A DNA stretch of 64,000 nucleotides. Origin: Chryseobacterium indologenes. GTDB lineage: Bacteria; Bacteroidota; Bacteroidia; Flavobacteriales; Weeksellaceae. Below the pieces are notes generated by a model. It had not been told where the DNA came from, made no database searches, and worked only from the letters and a program-made list of their open reading frames with translations. The stretch spans positions 868,001-932,000 of the forward strand of contig NZ_CP074372.1 of NCBI RefSeq assembly GCF_018362995.1, in the 5' to 3' direction. Below, piece by piece: positions 26,076 to 33,671 of the stretch (position 1 is its first letter; each line of letters starts with the position of its first letter). Both the position numbers and the translations under genes were made by a program.

Positions 26076-26105
26076 CAAAAAACAGCCACAATTCAATTGT
26101 GGCTG
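26076..26105 (-). terminator. Terminator of the exported protein gene at 26132
   Basis: An 11-bp perfect stem (CAGCCACAATT / AATTGTGGCTG) with a 1-base centre; on the minus strand a TTTTTTG tract follows. It lies 26 bases past the stop codon. Confidence 0.85.
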
Positions 26106-26131
26106 CCTCTTTTGAAATCAAATATCGACTA

Positions 26132-26815
26132 TTATAAAGATCTGGAACGGGCGATGTTGATAAGATACACAAGATGTGCAAACATGCTTCGTTTTACAGA
26201 CTCTACTTTTATATCTCCGGTGGCCTGGTTGATGGTAGTGACCAGATCCGTATTACATTGACCCGCAAAGTTTCCACTTCCTAAATAGTTCACTGTATTG
26301 GTACTTGGGTAAGAAATTCTGGGATAGTCAGGCGCTGTCTGGTTAGCAACAGGAGTTGTGTTTGCAAATCCTTTATTATCAACATATCGGGCTGTCCATG
26401 TTCCTAGAAACTGTCCATTTCCTGTGTTAATTCCTTGCCCTACTATAATTTGAGTATCTACGGGATTACTGAACCCCGCACAAGAGGAGTAATGGTTGAC
26501 AGAAACGGTACAGGAAGAAGCATTATCGCCAGGTTGGAAACATTTTCCTTCGTAAACTGTGAGTCTTTGTTCACTGGAAGAGGTTGAAGTGTTCAATAAA
26601 GCTTTCGGTGCGAAGATTTCTTCAGGAGATATAAGGGTTAAAACTCCTTGTGCATCTGCCGCAACAATTTTTTTTTCAGCATTTGAAAGTCCTCTTACTC
26701 TCACCAGACCATTAACATCTAATGTATGGGAAGGAGTAGAAGTATTAATCCCAACCTGTGCTAATAGAGTCCCACCCATAGCAAGTGCTGCCAAAAAGAA
26801 TGTTTTTGTTTTCAT
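26132..26815 (-). CDS. Exported protein with VGINT-P-TLDVNG motif
   Basis: 227 residues from ATG 26815; an upstream in-frame non-ATG start would add 27 residues that spoil the signal peptide. Signal peptide 1-20 (AALAMGGTLLA). The mature N-terminus QVGINTSTPSHTLDVNGLVRVRG is the motif also seen in the exported protein at 23805, followed by AQGVLTLISPEE. The C-terminal 150 residues hold five cysteines (KCFQPGD, SSCTVS, SSCAGFS, GQCNTD and related), likely disulfide-bonded, and end in an apparent short helix. No function recognised; presumably surface-exposed. Own terminator downstream. Confidence 0.72.
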   Translation of the reverse strand: MKTKTFFLAALAMGGTLLAQVGINTSTPSHTLDVNGLVRVRGLSNAEKKIVAADAQGVLTLISPEEIFAPKALLNTSTSSSEQRLTVYEGKCFQPGDNASSCTVSVNHYSSCAGFSNPVDTQIIVGQGINTGNGQFLGTWTARYVDNKGFANTTPVANQTAPDYPRISYPSTNTVNYLGSGNFAGQCNTDLVTTINQATGDIKVESVKRSMFAHLVYLINIARSRSL

Positions 26816-27202
26816 GTTATTTTTGAAAAAGGTTAAATTTTTCACTAAGATAGGAAATAACTTTAAAATGGATGTGAAATTCGCCTGAAAAATCATATAA
26901 ACTAATTGTAAACGGATATTGAAGAGAGTAATATCAGATTTCAGGGATCAATTTTTTAAATAACTCAAAAATTATACACCTTGTATTTGTTTGAAAAATA
27001 TTTGTATTTTAGCCGAAATATGTTGTTTTTTAATAAACATATCGGGTACTAATTAAAATTCAGATAATTTGAATGAAAAAATTAGTAGATTTGCACGGAA
27101 CAAAAAAATAATAAATATTAAGCACTATTCTCTGTGACTGAATTTTTAGAAGAGAAGTACATTGAGAATAACAGGATTTTAGGTTATAAAACTACTGAAA
27201 CT
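26816..27202. other. Divergent intergenic region
   Basis: 387 bases between two divergent exported-protein genes. It holds a -7-like TAGATTTG at 27086-27093 for the rightward lipoprotein gene and an inverted repeat ATATGTT (27018-27024) / AACATAT (27036-27042), extended by a bulged CCG/CGG pair. Otherwise AT-rich, with no coding signal seen. Confidence 0.5.
27086..27093 (+). promoter_or_regulatory. Possible -7 box of the small lipoprotein gene
   Basis: TAGATTTG, matching TAnnTTTG, 110 bases before the lipoprotein ATG. A TTG lies 14 bases upstream, closer than normal. Confidence 0.4.
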
Positions 27203-27571
27203 ATGAAGAAACTTTTTTTACTTTTATTTACGGCGTTTTTATTTATCGGCTGCAGCTCTGATGATGATACTATCTATGATTATGTAGGAACATGGTCAGG
27301 TTCTTACGAAGGAAATGATAAAGGAGTTTGGAACTTCGTGGTAGATGAGAGTGGTAAAGTGGTAGGAACAATGCATTCCGATGTTAATAATGAAAACTAC
27401 AGCATTACCGGGAATTTAAGTGAATCAGGAGATCTTAACGCAAGAGTAGGACTTCCTTCACAAGGAGATTTCAAGGGAACGTTAACAACGGAAAAAAAAG
27501 GAAACGGAAACTGGTCCAACTCACTTCCAACACCTGCAACATCAGGAAGCTGGAAAGGAGAAAAGAAATAA
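27203..27571 (+). CDS. Small lipoprotein, hypothetical
   Basis: 122 residues from ATG 27203 (an in-frame upstream extension lacks signal-peptide character). The signal LLLFTAFLFIGCSSDDD is a lipobox with Cys17 followed by the Ser-Ser-Asp-Asp run typical of Bacteroidota surface-exported lipoproteins. The mature part (YVGTWSGSYEGNDKGVWNFVVDESG, then GTMHSDVNNENYSITG) looks like a small beta-barrel of the kind seen in many short lipoproteins with a GTW-G-Y core. Function unknown. It converges on the gene at 27608 with a shared terminator between them. Confidence 0.75.
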   Translation: MKKLFLLLFTAFLFIGCSSDDDTIYDYVGTWSGSYEGNDKGVWNFVVDESGKVVGTMHSDVNNENYSITGNLSESGDLNARVGLPSQGDFKGTLTTEKKGNGNWSNSLPTPATSGSWKGEKK

Positions 27572-27578
27572 AACAAGA

Positions 27579-27606
27579 AAGTCTGCAGAATCTGCAGACT
27601 TTTTTA
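27579..27606. terminator. Bidirectional terminator between convergent genes
   Basis: A 10-bp perfect stem (AAGTCTGCAG / CTGCAGACTT) with a 3-base loop, TTTTT on the plus strand and a T-rich tract on the minus strand. It serves the lipoprotein gene and probably the gene at 27608. Confidence 0.8.
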
Positions 27607-27607
27607 T

Positions 27608-28243
27608 TTAAACAAATCCCATGTGGGTAATCTCATTATGATCATTCTTCAGGACTATAAAATAAAGAAGAAGATCATTTTCTGAAAAATACTTTTTAAA
27701 AGGCTTTTGATGCTGATCCCAACTGATTATTTCCTCAGTATATTCTGTGCTGTAATTTTCAGAATCTAATTTTATAGTTAAAATTACGGTTTTATCAGCG
27801 ACACAATCACCATTTTTATAGAGGATCTGATCCTTAATTCTGATACAATCCATAATATTAGGAAGCGTACCCAGCTGAAATTCTCTCATAAGCTTTCTTC
27901 CTTCTTCAGTCTTTAAACCATTTTCAACCGTTCGTTTTCCTCTTTCGGAAATCATATCCAGGTCTTTGATCATTGTCATAACCTTTGCAAACTTCTGGTA
28001 GAGGAGGGGATCGCCTGCTTCTTTGATATAGAGATTCAGAGTATTCCTGATAACTTTCCCAATTTTAGAGCAATGCCCGAATTCCGAACTGTTCTGCCGG
28101 ACTTTCTCATACGAAGGATTTTTTTTAAAAGCAGCTTTATTGAACCCGCTTTTCTTCCGAACCACATTCTTACCGTTCAGATTATAAAATACCAGGTCAC
28201 CTACAGCTCCCGTGATCTTGATGAGACTTTCATATGTTGCCAT
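27608..28243 (-). CDS. Hypothetical protein, 211 residues
   Basis: From ATG 28243; an upstream in-frame start adds 19 hydrophobic residues that do not fit. The N-terminus ATYESLIKITGAVGDLVFYNLNGKNVVRKKSGFNK has the layout G-x-V-G-x-x-x-x-Y-x-x-x-G-K-x-V-x-R, which loosely recalls Bacteroidota DUF6266-type proteins, a weak resemblance. The middle is helical and basic (KIGKVIRNTLNLYIKEAGD), the C-terminus a beta-rich domain (VILTIKLDSENYSTEYTEE). No signal peptide. Function unknown. Upstream is an AT-rich region shared with the divergent NlpC lipoprotein gene. Confidence 0.65.
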   Translation of the reverse strand: MATYESLIKITGAVGDLVFYNLNGKNVVRKKSGFNKAAFKKNPSYEKVRQNSSEFGHCSKIGKVIRNTLNLYIKEAGDPLLYQKFAKVMTMIKDLDMISERGKRTVENGLKTEEGRKLMREFQLGTLPNIMDCIRIKDQILYKNGDCVADKTVILTIKLDSENYSTEYTEEIISWDQHQKPFKKYFSENDLLLYFIVLKNDHNEITHMGFV

Positions 28244-28331
28244 ATATTCAAAATAGAAATCAAATATACCAATAAATAAATGAAAACAAAATTTTAACAT
28301 ATATTTATCATATAGTTGTAGTATAGTTATA

Positions 28332-28360
28332 TTGTAATTAAAATATAAAATGTATATTTG
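28332..28360 (+). promoter_or_regulatory. Promoter of the NlpC/P60 lipoprotein gene
   Basis: TTG at 28332-28334, an 18-base spacer and TATATTTG at 28353-28360: a textbook Bacteroidota -33/-7 pair. Transcription would start near 28367. Confidence 0.7.
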
Positions 28361-28424
28361 TTGGATAATTACTTAACCGAGTAAAAATCAGACGAATATG
28401 GGATTGGGATTATTTGAACAGAAA

Positions 28425-28970
28425 ATGAGAATAAAGCAGTGGTCTGTTTTACTGATTGCATCTGCTTTTGTAGTGTCCTGTGGATCATCAAAAAGTGTTT
28501 CCGGCAGTAAGAAATCAAATACAAAAACAGTTGCAAAATCTGAGAACCTCAGAAAACTGGATTCAAAATTTAACGGAAGTGTATCCAGATCAATTAATGA
28601 TATTCTGAAGGATGCTGAAAAATACATCGGAACACCCTATAAATTCGGAGGAAATACATCATCAGGCTTTGACTGTTCCGGATTTACTGTAAAAGTGTTT
28701 GAAGAAAATGACTTTAACCTTCCAAGAAGATCTTCTGATCAGGCTGAAGCCGGAAAAAATATTGATATCAGAGATGTAAAACCCGGTGACCTTTTGTTTT
28801 TTGCAACAGCAGGAGGAAGCAGAGTATCTCATGTTGGAATTGTTCATGATATTGGCCCTGACGGAGAAGTGAAGTTCATCCATGCTTCTACCTCAAAAGG
28901 AGTAATGATTTCATCCCTGAACGAAAAATACTGGAACAAAGCCTATCTTCATGCCCAAAGAGTTCTGTAA
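28425..28970 (+). CDS. NlpC/P60 (C40) peptidoglycan hydrolase lipoprotein
   Basis: 181 residues from ATG 28425, giving a compact lipoprotein signal (LLIASAFVVSCGSS, Cys19); an ATG at 28398 would add nine residues and cannot be excluded. After a Ser/Lys-rich linker comes the NlpC/P60 domain (55-178) with the triad Cys84 (SGFDCSGFTV), His136 (SRVSHVGIVH) and His153 (FIHAST). Such enzymes cleave D-gamma-Glu-diaminopimelate bonds in stem peptides. It is probably anchored in the outer membrane. It stands alone with a clear promoter upstream and interspersed repeats downstream. Confidence 0.9.
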   Translation: MRIKQWSVLLIASAFVVSCGSSKSVSGSKKSNTKTVAKSENLRKLDSKFNGSVSRSINDILKDAEKYIGTPYKFGGNTSSGFDCSGFTVKVFEENDFNLPRRSSDQAEAGKNIDIRDVKPGDLLFFATAGGSRVSHVGIVHDIGPDGEVKFIHASTSKGVMISSLNEKYWNKAYLHAQRVL

Positions 28971-29020
28971 ATCTTTAAAACGCATTAAATTAATATTTTG
29001 TCTGCAGGGAAGAGTTGAAA

Positions 29021-29049
29021 TTCAATAGGAACGGGCTTTAGCCCGTTCA
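29021..29049. repeat. Interspersed hairpin element (GAACGGGC/GCCCGTTC)
   Basis: GAACGGGC TTTA GCCCGTTC, flanked by TTCAATAG and CAAT, followed by eight A. I recognise the core as an abundant intergenic hairpin of Chryseobacterium-like genomes; that is memory, not a search. It could also act as a terminator for the NlpC gene in the reverse sense of its A-tract. Confidence 0.6.
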
Positions 29050-29107
29050 ATAAAAAAAAGAAACAATCAACTGACTTTAGCCAAAACTTATATAACAATA
29101 TTCTTTA

Positions 29108-29163
29108 ACCACCCCGTCAAAAATTCTTTGAATTTTCGCCACCCCTCCGGTGGAGGGGAATTC
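29108..29163. repeat. Interspersed element with CCCCTCC/GGAGGGG hairpin
   Basis: It contains ACCCCGTCAAAAATTCTTTG, a small inverted repeat AAAATTC/GAATTTT, and the stem CCCCTCC (29142-29148) / GGAGGGG (29152-29158). The G+C-rich hairpin stands out against the AT-rich surroundings. The layout matches a repeat type common in Flavobacteriia intergenic regions. Confidence 0.55.
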
Positions 29164-29263
29164 TAGGTTTCTAATTGAAAATTTCTGAAATCCCAATAAA
29201 GGGCGTGTCATTGCAATAGGATTGCATTGCAAAACTGCGGTAATTTGCTCAAAACTATTATCA

Positions 29264-29875
29264 ATGACAGACTTTATCAGATTTTTTATTCCCTCGTATT
29301 TTATAATATTCTTTGCAGTTTCCTTTGTAGGAATCAGTTATAAAGTGGCAAAACAAATTGGTAAAAACCCTAATGTCCTTCCTAAGGATGATTCTGCTTA
29401 TGGACTTGTAGGATTCTATTTTAAGATTGTGCTGTCTGCACTTTTTATCTATACAATGCTTCTTTTGTTTTTTCCGGAAAACGTCTTTAATGTGTTTAAA
29501 ATTACCATTCTGGAATATAATTTTGTTCAGTACGCAGGATTTGCTTTAATGATTTTTGCTCTGATTTGGGTCATCACAGCCCAGCTGCAAATGAAAAACT
29601 CCTGGCGGATCGGGATTGATAATACAACAAAAACAGAATTGGTGACCCATCGATTGTTCAAAATTTCCAGAAATCCTATATTCCTGGGAATGACGATAAG
29701 TCTTGTTGGTTTTTTTCTTGTTGTCCCAACGGTAATTGCTCTGACATTCCTTTTGATGGGAAGTATTTTGATGCAGATTCAGATTCGGCTTGAAGAGGAA
29801 TATTTGATGAAAGAACACGGACAAATTTACCTTGCCTATAAAAATAGGGTTAAGCGTATGCTGAGCCTTTATTAA
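29264..29875 (+). CDS. Isoprenylcysteine carboxyl methyltransferase-like (ICMT/PEMT) membrane protein
   Basis: 203 residues from ATG 29264, with about five hydrophobic segments. The C-terminal half has the family signature: THRLFKISRNPIFLGM (R-N-P-x-F/Y-x-G), a GFFLVVPT helix, and IRLEEEYLMKEHGQIYLAYKNRVKR (E-E-x-L then Y-x-x-Y and R). This is the SAM-binding part of bacterial ICMT/phospholipid methyltransferase-like proteins, whose substrates are mostly unknown. The gene stands alone after two interspersed repeats and before dapD. Confidence 0.82.
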   Translation: MTDFIRFFIPSYFIIFFAVSFVGISYKVAKQIGKNPNVLPKDDSAYGLVGFYFKIVLSALFIYTMLLLFFPENVFNVFKITILEYNFVQYAGFALMIFALIWVITAQLQMKNSWRIGIDNTTKTELVTHRLFKISRNPIFLGMTISLVGFFLVVPTVIALTFLLMGSILMQIQIRLEEEYLMKEHGQIYLAYKNRVKRMLSLY

Positions 29876-29913
29876 AAGCATAACGTTAAAAACCGTTTTG
29901 CTGAACTTTTTTG

Positions 29914-29921
29914 TATCTTTG
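29914..29921 (+). promoter_or_regulatory. Probable dapD -7 box
   Basis: TATCTTTG, matching TAnnTTTG, 25 bases before the dapD ATG. A TTG lies only 13 bases upstream, so the -33 element is not convincing. Confidence 0.45.
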
Positions 29922-29946
29922 GCCGGTATAATTTTAAATAAGAAAC

Positions 29947-30759
29947 ATGTCGTTACAACAAACTATTGAAAATATCTGGGACAACAGAGATTTATTGCAG
30001 AATGAAGACAGCCAGAAGGCGATTAGAGAGGTTATTTCTTTGGTTGATAAAGGTGAACTTCGTACAGCAGAGCCTACTGAAAACGGATGGCAGGTAAATG
30101 AATGGGTGAAAAAAGCAGTAGTAATGTATTTTCCGATCCAGAAAATGGAAACTATTGAAGTAGGTCCGTTTGAATTTCATGACAAAATGCCTTTAAAGAG
30201 AAATTATGCTGAAAAAGGGGTGAGAGTTGTACCACATGCAGTGGCAAGAGAAGGAGCTTATATTGCTCCGGGAGTAATTTTGATGCCATCTTATGTAAAT
30301 ATTGGGGCTTATGTAGATTCAGGAACAATGGTAGATACATGGGCAACTGTAGGAAGCTGTGCACAGATCGGTAAAAATGTTCACCTGAGTGGTGGTGTAG
30401 GTATTGGTGGAGTATTGGAGCCGTTACAGGCAGCTCCGGTAATCATTGAAGATGACTGCTTCATCGGTTCAAGATGTATCGTTGTAGAAGGAGTTCACGT
30501 AGAAAAAGAAGCCGTATTAGGTGCAAACGTAGTATTGACAGCTTCAACAAAAATTATCGATGTAACAGGAGATACACCTATCGAAATCAAAGGAAGAGTT
30601 CCTGCGCGTTCAGTAGTAATCCCTGGAAGCTATACAAAACAGTATCCGGCTGGAGAATATCAGGTTCCTTGTGCATTGATCATTGGTCAGAGAAAAGAAT
30701 CTACAGACAAGAAAACATCTCTGAATGATGCATTGAGAGATAATAATGTAGCGGTTTAA
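29947..30759 (+). CDS. dapD: 2,3,4,5-tetrahydropyridine-2,6-dicarboxylate N-succinyltransferase
   Basis: 270 residues, standard DapD length. The N-terminal helical domain (IENIWDNRDLL, NGWQVNEWVKKAV) is followed by the left-handed beta-helix with hexapeptide repeats and the family blocks GAYVDSGTMVDTWATVGSCAQIG, VHLSGGVGIGGVLEPLQ and EDDCFIGSRCIVVEGV. DapD carries out the succinylase step of meso-diaminopimelate and lysine synthesis in the cytoplasm. The start MSLQQTIENIWDNRD is well placed. A glycosyltransferase run starts 29 bases later and may be partly read from the same promoter. Confidence 0.95.
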   Translation: MSLQQTIENIWDNRDLLQNEDSQKAIREVISLVDKGELRTAEPTENGWQVNEWVKKAVVMYFPIQKMETIEVGPFEFHDKMPLKRNYAEKGVRVVPHAVAREGAYIAPGVILMPSYVNIGAYVDSGTMVDTWATVGSCAQIGKNVHLSGGVGIGGVLEPLQAAPVIIEDDCFIGSRCIVVEGVHVEKEAVLGANVVLTASTKIIDVTGDTPIEIKGRVPARSVVIPGSYTKQYPAGEYQVPCALIIGQRKESTDKKTSLNDALRDNNVAV

Positions 30760-30788
30760 AATTAATATTGTAAGCTAATACCACAATC

Positions 30789-31958
30789 TTGAAAGAAAAA
30801 TTTCTTAAAATACTATTAAACCCTAAATATATATTTGGGGTTTATCTTATTATATCCGTTGTTACAGCAATTTCCAAATACCTGAGAGGAGATTATGCGA
30901 TCAATAATTATCTGATTTTTAAAAATGTATTCTTTAATACCATTCATCAGAAAAACTTATTTATCCATTATCCTGATCTTTATTTTGATTTAAACCATTA
31001 TGGCGTGTTTTTCAGTGCATTGATTGCTCCGTTTGCCATGATGCCGGATTGGCTGGGAATTTCACTCTGGAATATTGCCAATACTTTTATCTTCATTTAT
31101 GGTATTTACAAACTGCCGTTTTCAGACAGTAAGAAAGCAATTTTCGGACTGCTTTGCCTTCAGGAGTACATTACCGCTGCTTTAAGTTTACAGTTTAATG
31201 TAGCACTGACAGGCCTTTTACTGTTATCTGCAGTCTACATTTACGAAAGAAAAGAAGTAAAATCTGTAACCGCAATTTTAATAGGAATATTTGTGAAAAT
31301 CTACGGAATTGTGGGGTTGACACAGTTTTTCTTCATTAAAAATAAAACGAAATTTATTCTTTCAGGAATTGCTATTGCAATATTATTTTTCGTTCTTCCA
31401 ATGGCGTATTCAAGCCCGCAGTTTGTGATTCAGTGTTACTCAGACTGGTTTCAGTCTATTGTAGAAAAAAACAGTGAAAATCAGGTGTTGGGAAATATGC
31501 AGGACATTTCTTTAATGGGATTTGTAAGAAGAATCTTAGGAGATGCCTCCATTTCGAATCTTGTGTTTTTAGCAGGCGGATTGCCACTTTTTGCTTTGCC
31601 TTACATCAGAATTAAGCAATATAAGCATTATGCTTTCCAACTGATGATTCTGGCTTCAACATTACTGTTTTTGGTATTGTTCAGCTCAAGTTCAGAATCT
31701 CCAACTTATATTATTGCGGTTGTAGGAGTGCTGATATGGTTTTTCCTTCAGAAAGAAAGAACACCGCTTATCATAGGATTGCTAGTTTTTGTTATTATTT
31801 TCACGTGTTTTTCTACTTCGGATCTATTTCCGAAATTTGTAAAAGAAAACTATATTATCAAATATTCATTAAAAGCTGTACCTTGTATTGTAATCTGGTT
31901 GAGAGTAATTTACGAGCTTCTGACTAAAGATTTTGAGAAAAATTACAGCCTGAATTAA
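30789..31958 (+). CDS. Glycosyltransferase family 87 (DUF2029)-like membrane protein
   Basis: 389 residues with around nine hydrophobic segments. The early loop YLRGDYAINNYLIFKNVFFN and the following FIHYPDLYFDLNHYGVFF resemble the acidic extracytoplasmic loop of GT-C-fold mannosyltransferases of the GT87/DUF2029 type, which use polyprenyl-phosphate sugars. The best start is a TTG at 30789; the next ATG is at codon 83, inside the conserved region. A GT2 dolichol-phosphate-sugar synthase-like gene follows by 5 bases, a natural partner that could supply its lipid-linked donor. Confidence 0.75.
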   Translation: MKEKFLKILLNPKYIFGVYLIISVVTAISKYLRGDYAINNYLIFKNVFFNTIHQKNLFIHYPDLYFDLNHYGVFFSALIAPFAMMPDWLGISLWNIANTFIFIYGIYKLPFSDSKKAIFGLLCLQEYITAALSLQFNVALTGLLLLSAVYIYERKEVKSVTAILIGIFVKIYGIVGLTQFFFIKNKTKFILSGIAIAILFFVLPMAYSSPQFVIQCYSDWFQSIVEKNSENQVLGNMQDISLMGFVRRILGDASISNLVFLAGGLPLFALPYIRIKQYKHYAFQLMILASTLLFLVLFSSSSESPTYIIAVVGVLIWFFLQKERTPLIIGLLVFVIIFTCFSTSDLFPKFVKENYIIKYSLKAVPCIVIWLRVIYELLTKDFEKNYSLN

Positions 31959-31963
31959 TAAAT

Positions 31964-32893
31964 ATGAAGAAAATTTCAATTGTAATTCCTGCCTATAACG
32001 AAGAAGGAAATGTCGCAATGATCCATCAGAAAATTAAAGAAGTTTTTGATGGCTTACCTAATTACGACTTTGAAATCATATTTGTAAATGATGGAAGCAG
32101 AGACAATACACAACAAAAATTAGAAGAGCTTTCCAACCAGTATGATGAAGTGAAATTCATTGAGTTTTCGAGGAATTTTGGACATCAGCCTGCGGTAAAA
32201 GCAGGAATGGACAGCGCTCTGGGAAATGCAGTTATTTCGATGGATGGAGACCTTCAGCATCCGCCGGAGATTATCCCTGAAATGATTCAGAAATGGGAGG
32301 AAGGCTATGATGTGGTTTTTACTTTCAGAACTTATCCTAAGGAGATTTCCTTCTTTAAAAGAAAAACATCAGACTTATTTTATAAGCTTTTATCAAGTCT
32401 GTCAGACGTTAACCTAACAAAAGGAGGCGGCTCAGATTTCAGATTACTGGATGCCAGAGCAGTGGATGTAATGAGAAACTTTAATGAAGATGACTTATTC
32501 CTCAGAGGACTGACAAGCTGGATGGGGTTTAAACAGATTGGAATTGACTTTACCGCTGCAGAAAGACTTTCAGGAAAAAGCAGCTACAATCTTAAAAAAA
32601 TGTTCACCTTTGCCTTTACGGGAATCACTGCTTTCAGTGTGAAACCATTGTATTTGGCAGCTTATCTGGGCTTTTTATTCTCAGCACTTTCAGTAATCGG
32701 ATATGGTGCATATGTGGTTCATTCCTTCATTGCAAAAACAGAGATCTCTGGTTGGGCATCATTGATTATGACTATTGTTTTCTTCGGAGGGCTTCAGCTG
32801 ATCATCCTCGGAATCATGGGGATTTATTTAGGTAAAATATTTAAACAGGTGAAAGACAGACCTAATTATATTATTAAAAACAAAAATTTTTAG
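31964..32893 (+). CDS. Glycosyltransferase family 2, polyprenyl-phosphate sugar synthase-like
   Basis: 309 residues. GT2 core at 1-225: IVIPAYNEEGNVAMI, VNDGSRDNT, MDGDLQHPPEIIPEMI (the DxD-type metal site), GGGSDFRLLDARAVD and the SSYNLKKM segment. Two membrane helices at about 230-260 and 266-295 end the protein. This is the DPM1/GtrB layout that charges undecaprenyl phosphate with a hexose. It sits between the GT87 gene and a polysaccharide deacetylase gene that begins one base after its stop, so a coordinated glycan pathway is likely. Confidence 0.88.
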   Translation: MKKISIVIPAYNEEGNVAMIHQKIKEVFDGLPNYDFEIIFVNDGSRDNTQQKLEELSNQYDEVKFIEFSRNFGHQPAVKAGMDSALGNAVISMDGDLQHPPEIIPEMIQKWEEGYDVVFTFRTYPKEISFFKRKTSDLFYKLLSSLSDVNLTKGGGSDFRLLDARAVDVMRNFNEDDLFLRGLTSWMGFKQIGIDFTAAERLSGKSSYNLKKMFTFAFTGITAFSVKPLYLAAYLGFLFSALSVIGYGAYVVHSFIAKTEISGWASLIMTIVFFGGLQLIILGIMGIYLGKIFKQVKDRPNYIIKNKNF

Positions 32894-32894
32894 A

Positions 32895-33671
32895 ATGGTT
32901 TTATTGAGTTTTGATATTGAAGAATTTGATATGCCATTAGAATATAAGGGTGAAATTCCCTTTGAAAAGCAGATTTCAATTTCACAGACAGGATTAGAGA
33001 GAATACTCGATATCCTTAAAAAACATAATGCAAAAGCTACTTTCTTTTCTACCGTAGTTTTTGCAGAAAACAGCAAACATCTTATTGAAAGATTATTGAG
33101 CGAAGGTCATGAACTGGCTTCTCACACGTGGTTTCACTCAGAATTTGAAGACAAACATCTCAAAGAATCAAGAGAAAAACTGGAAGAATTATTTTCTACC
33201 AGGGTAACCGGATTAAGAATGCCGAGAATGATGCCCGTAGACGAAAAAGAAGTTGAAAGGGCAGGATATTCATACAATTCATCCATTAATCCAACGTTTT
33301 TACCGGGAAGATATAACAATTTAAAAGTTTCCAGAACCTATTTCAAAGAAGGAAATGTAACACAGGTTCCGGCCTCTGTGTCACCGAACTTCAGAATTCC
33401 ACTGTTTTGGTTAAGTTTCCATAATTTTCCGTTGTTTTTGTACAAGAAACTGGCTTCGGACACCTTGAAAAAGGATAATTATCTTAATATTTATTTTCAT
33501 CCGTGGGAATTTGCAGAGATTAAAGATGAAGCCTTTAAACTTCCTGGATTTACAGTAAAAAACTCAGGAAAAGAGATGGTGGAAAGATTTGATTCGTTCG
33601 TAGGCTGGCTGAAAGCGAAAGGGCATACATTCGGTACATTTCAGGAATTTCAAAAACAGATACAACGATGA
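32895..33671 (+). CDS. Polysaccharide deacetylase (NodB-type)
   Basis: 258 residues, no signal peptide. Seen are LLSFDIEEFDMP with the catalytic and metal aspartates, AKATFFSTVVFAENSKHLI, the metal-binding ELASHTWFHSEFED, SRVTGLRMPR and IYFHPWEFAEI near the C-terminus. These match NodB-homology deacetylases of the DUF3473-linked, PIG-L-independent branch that act on glycan intermediates. The ATG is one base after the GT2 stop; the downstream GT4 gene overlaps its stop by 4 bases, so the three are translationally linked. Confidence 0.86.
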   Translation: MVLLSFDIEEFDMPLEYKGEIPFEKQISISQTGLERILDILKKHNAKATFFSTVVFAENSKHLIERLLSEGHELASHTWFHSEFEDKHLKESREKLEELFSTRVTGLRMPRMMPVDEKEVERAGYSYNSSINPTFLPGRYNNLKVSRTYFKEGNVTQVPASVSPNFRIPLFWLSFHNFPLFLYKKLASDTLKKDNYLNIYFHPWEFAEIKDEAFKLPGFTVKNSGKEMVERFDSFVGWLKAKGHTFGTFQEFQKQIQR

